Under the pieces are notes generated by a model that saw nothing but the letters and a program-made list of their open reading frames with translations, did not search any database and was not told the DNA's origin. A DNA stretch of 64,000 bases, from assembly GCA_902388455.1 (NCBI GenBank), contig CABMPD010000015.1, positions 9,595 through 73,594 on the forward strand, in the 5' to 3' direction. Within the stretch, counting starts at the first letter, position 1; every line of letters begins with the position of its first letter. The position numbers and the translations under genes are program-made. Positions 61,654 to 64,000 of the stretch are shown piece after piece. Origin of the DNA: an uncultured Alistipes sp. GTDB taxonomy: Bacteria; Bacteroidota; Bacteroidia; Bacteroidales; UBA932.

Positions 61654-63105
61654 TTATTTCTTGTTTCGTCTGAGGAATCCGAGTGCGGTGTCCTTTATCT
61701 CCAGATATTCGGGCAGCCGGAAAGCCTCGCAAAGGCCGACTGCGACAGCTGCGCCTGCGCACAGCTGCACCAGCAGCATCCATATCGGCTGCAGGTTCAG
61801 GAGAGACAGCGGCCAGACGCAGGCGGCCATCGCGGCGGCTACGCCGAAAGACGGCAGGATATCCTTTAACTGGGCCCTTATCGGGTAGCCTATGAGTGTG
61901 CCGGAATATCTGGCGTTGAGGAAATACGCGATGATGCTTGTTGCCAGAGAGCCCCACAGCATCCAGTCGATGCCGATGAATATTCCCAGCAGCAGAGGGC
62001 CTACGGCGATGATCTTCTTAACTATCTCCAGCTTAAGGAAGAGGTCCGACCGCCCCTGCACCTGGAGCATGTTCAGGTTGATGGCGTGGAGAGGATACAG
62101 CGACGCGGCGAAGCAGATTATCTGCAGGTAGTGCGCCGCCTCCTTCCACTGGGGGCCTATGAGCACCGTCAGCAGGGACTCCGCCACGACCGACAGGCCG
62201 AACAGCAGCACGAACGAGGCCAGCATCGTCGTCCGTATGATCTTCCTGTATCCCTCCCTCATCCGCTCGCGCTCGTCCTGGATGGAGCTCAGCACCGGAT
62301 AGCTGACCCTCTGGACGATCGACGTCATGTTGGACGAGAAGATGTCCGAGAACTGCTTGCCCCTGGTGTACTGTCCCAGCGTGGATGTCGAGTAGAACTT
62401 GCCGATGACCAGCTGGTATATCTCCTTCCACACGGTGTCGATGAGCCCGGACACCAGCAGCTTCCAGCCGAAGCCGAACAACTCGCGGAACGATGACCAC
62501 GAGAACCTCCACGAGGGCGTCCACCTGTTGAGTATCCAAAGGCACATGGTGTTGATAAGCTGGCGGCTTATCTGCTGTCCCACCAGGCTCCACACCCCGA
62601 GACCGCCGAAGGCCATCGCCAGACCGACCGCACCGCTGGACACCGATGATATCAGCGAGGCCTTCGTCTGCGTCTTGAAGTCCACGCTCTTGACCAACCG
62701 CGTGCGCTGGATGAGCGCCAGGGCGTTGATGACCACTATCACGGACATCACACGCACCAGGGGAACCAGCTGGGGCTCCTTGAAGAAGCGGCTGAAGGGG
62801 ACGGCGACAAGCACCATCGCCGCCACCATCACAAGGCTCACCGCCAGGTTGAAGATGAACGCAGTGCTGTAGTCCGTCTCTCCGGCGTCCTTCTTGCGGA
62901 TCAGCGCATTGGAGAAGCCGCTGTCCACGATGCTGTTGAACACCGCCACCAGGATCATGATGTAGCCTATCAGGCCGTACTCGTGAGGGGTCAGCAGGCG
63001 CGCCAGCACCAGGCCCACCAGGAACGTCACGCCCTGACTGGATATGCTGTCCACGGCACTCCAGAAGGTGCCACGTACTGTCTTTTTCTTTAAGGACTCT
63101 GCCAC
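61654..63105 (-). CDS. Wzx-type polysaccharide flippase (WzxC-like)
   Basis: A 483-residue membrane protein with about 13-14 hydrophobic helices. It begins LKKKTVRGTFWSAVDSISSQ and continues GLVLARLLTPHEYGLIGYIM, the usual WzxC/RfbX family opening; GKFYSTSTLGQYTRGKQFSD near 235-254 is typical of the WzxC/lipopolysaccharide exporter branch. It would flip lipid-linked repeat units across the inner membrane for the EpsG-type polymerase. It begins 13 bp after the dehydrogenase gene. Confidence 0.9.
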   Translation of the reverse strand: MAESLKKKTVRGTFWSAVDSISSQGVTFLVGLVLARLLTPHEYGLIGYIMILVAVFNSIVDSGFSNALIRKKDAGETDYSTAFIFNLAVSLVMVAAMVLVAVPFSRFFKEPQLVPLVRVMSVIVVINALALIQRTRLVKSVDFKTQTKASLISSVSSGAVGLAMAFGGLGVWSLVGQQISRQLINTMCLWILNRWTPSWRFSWSSFRELFGFGWKLLVSGLIDTVWKEIYQLVIGKFYSTSTLGQYTRGKQFSDIFSSNMTSIVQRVSYPVLSSIQDERERMREGYRKIIRTTMLASFVLLFGLSVVAESLLTVLIGPQWKEAAHYLQIICFAASLYPLHAINLNMLQVQGRSDLFLKLEIVKKIIAVGPLLLGIFIGIDWMLWGSLATSIIAYFLNARYSGTLIGYPIRAQLKDILPSFGVAAAMAACVWPLSLLNLQPIWMLLVQLCAGAAVAVGLCEAFRLPEYLEIKDTALGFLRRNKK

Positions 63106-63118
63106 GATTGCCGTTAAA

Positions 63119-64000
63119 TCAGTCCCTCCCGAACAGATCCCGTGTATACACCTTCCCCCTCACATCATCCAGACACGGGTCATACCTGTTGGCGATGATG
63201 GCCCCCGCCCTGCGCTTGAACTCGGCCAGGTCGTTCACGACCACGCTGCCGAAGAACGTGCTGCCGTTCTCCAGGGTGGGCTCGTAGATGATGATGGTGG
63301 CGCCCTTGGCACGGATGCGCTTCATCACGCCCTGGATGCTGCTCTGCCGGAAGTTGTCGCTGCCGGTCTTCATCGTCAGGCGGTAGACGCCGATGACGGT
63401 CTCGCCCTCCTTCGAGGCGTCCCAGCCCCCGTCGTACTCGTGCGCCCCGGCCATCCTCAGCACCTGCGAGGCGATGAAGTCCTTCCGCGTGCGGTTGCTC
63501 TCCACGATGGCGCTCATCATGTTCTGCGGCACGTCTGCGTAGTTGGCCAGCAGCTGCTTGGTGTCCTTGGGGAGGCAGTAGCCGCCGTAGCCGAACGAGG
63601 GGTTGTTGTAGTGGGTACCGATGCGCGGGTCCAGGCACACCCCGTCGATGATGGCGCGGGTGTCCAGCCCCTTGACCTCGGCATAGGTGTCCAGTTCGTT
63701 GAAGTAGCTGACGCGCAGGGCCAGGTACGTGTTCGCGAAGAGCTTGACCGCTTCGGCTTCCTTCAGGCCCATGTACAGGGTCGGGATGTCCTGCTTCAAT
63801 GCTCCCTCCTGCAGCAGTGTGGCGAAGGTGCGCGCCGCCCTCTCGAGGCGCGGTATGTCCGCAATGGCCTCCAGGGCGCGGTTCTCCTCCTCAAACTCGG
63901 GGCTGTCAATCATCTTCGGCACTCCGACAATGATCCGGCTGGGGTACAGGTTGTCGTACAGGGCCTTGCTCTCGCGCAGGAACTCCGGGGCGAACAGCAG
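63119..64000 (-). CDS. ugd: UDP-glucose 6-dehydrogenase, N-terminus beyond the window
   Basis: 294 codons are present; the frame is open to the edge ([20 protein letters not shown] is readable before the internal Met at 63922), so the NAD-binding N-terminus lies to the right. Visible: the [20 protein letters not shown] helix, the [20 protein letters not shown] segment (split at CL) with the catalytic Cys, LPKDTKQLL and the C-terminal IIIYEPTL and RYDPCLDDV. This shorter form is close to the E. coli Ugd type. It oxidises UDP-glucose to UDP-glucuronate, feeding the 4-epimerase of this locus. Confidence 0.93.
   Translation of the reverse strand: MLFAPEFLRESKALYDNLYPSRIIVGVPKMIDSPEFEEENRALEAIADIPRLERAARTFATLLQEGALKQDIPTLYMGLKEAEAVKLFANTYLALRVSYFNELDTYAEVKGLDTRAIIDGVCLDPRIGTHYNNPSFGYGGYCLPKDTKQLLANYADVPQNMMSAIVESNRTRKDFIASQVLRMAGAHEYDGGWDASKEGETVIGVYRLTMKTGSDNFRQSSIQGVMKRIRAKGATIIIYEPTLENGSTFFGSVVVNDLAEFKRRAGAIIANRYDPCLDDVRGKVYTRDLFGRD

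Overview
This window looks like chromosomal DNA of a gut Bacteroidales bacterium, most likely Alistipes/Rikenellaceae-like (inference). The basis is the Bacteroidetes-type promoter (TTG, about 19-20 bp, TAnnTTTG) in front of many genes, families typical of the phylum (GH92 mannosidases, FimA/Mfa-type fimbrial lipoproteins, DUF3467, WbuC/WecA-type capsule genes), absence of Shine-Dalgarno sequences, and GC-rich housekeeping genes.

Layout. (1) 0.1-4.7 kb: a complete phosphate-uptake operon, pstS-pstC-pstA-pstB-phoU, on the minus strand. It has a candidate Pho box, a promoter with an inverted repeat in its spacer, and a strong terminator. PstC carries an extra PstS-like segment. (2) 4.7-15.4 kb: a glycan-degradation block on the minus strand: GH105-type hydrolase, a NUDIX gene, three GH92 alpha-mannosidases and a GH2 enzyme, with no SusC/SusD pair. 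(3) 15.4-23.0 kb: an accessory/defence-like island. It holds a DUF4143-ATPase remnant, two separate RloA/RloB (AbiL-like) pairs, a PD-(D/E)XK + DUF2075 helicase between them, a 0.55 kb noncoding stretch with repeated inverted AGTCTGT/ACAGACT arms, and a Vsr endonuclease. (4) 23.0-27.4 kb: a DKNYY-repeat protein, an MFS transporter, and an AmmeMemoRadiSam pair in which the radical SAM gene carries a single-base frameshift near its start. (5) 27.6-34.3 kb: a three-gene fimbrial operon (FimA-like subunit, Mfa2-like anchor, large BIG2 tip protein) and a secreted M28 peptidase. (6) 34.3-43.6 kb: housekeeping genes. valS, a thioesterase, tatA, tatC, an ABC-F ATPase and rlmB run on the minus strand; DUF3467, a DUF2520 dehydrogenase-like gene, kdsC and maf run on the plus strand. 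A choloylglycine-hydrolase-family enzyme follows.

(7) 44.8 kb to the right edge is a capsule/O-antigen-type operon on the minus strand. In transcription order it encodes a UDP-glucose dehydrogenase (cut by the window edge), flippase, DegT aminotransferase, a toxin-antitoxin pair with a frameshifted toxin, two tandem ATP-grasp ligases, a sugar epimerase, an IS200-type insertion (opposite strand), a GT2, a TupA-like ATP-grasp protein, a decayed hexapeptide acyltransferase, GT2, EpsG-type polymerase, GT2, GT4, UDP-glucuronate 4-epimerase, a second epimerase, an inserted YhcG/DUF1016 nuclease, the WecA-type initiating transferase and a WbuC cupin, ending at a strong terminator. Together they suggest a polysaccharide containing uronic acid (UDP-Glc to UDP-GlcA to UDP-GalA) and an aminosugar, possibly with amide-linked substituents. 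The part from about 48.2 to 57.4 kb is clearly more AT-rich than its surroundings, which points to horizontal acquisition.

The most interesting items are the inverted-arm array at 22.06-22.38 kb, the paired RloAB modules (one RloB lacking its NPCxEFW-type core), the PstC with an embedded PstS-like lobe, and several recent gene-breaking events (radical SAM enzyme, RelE-type toxin, acyltransferase).
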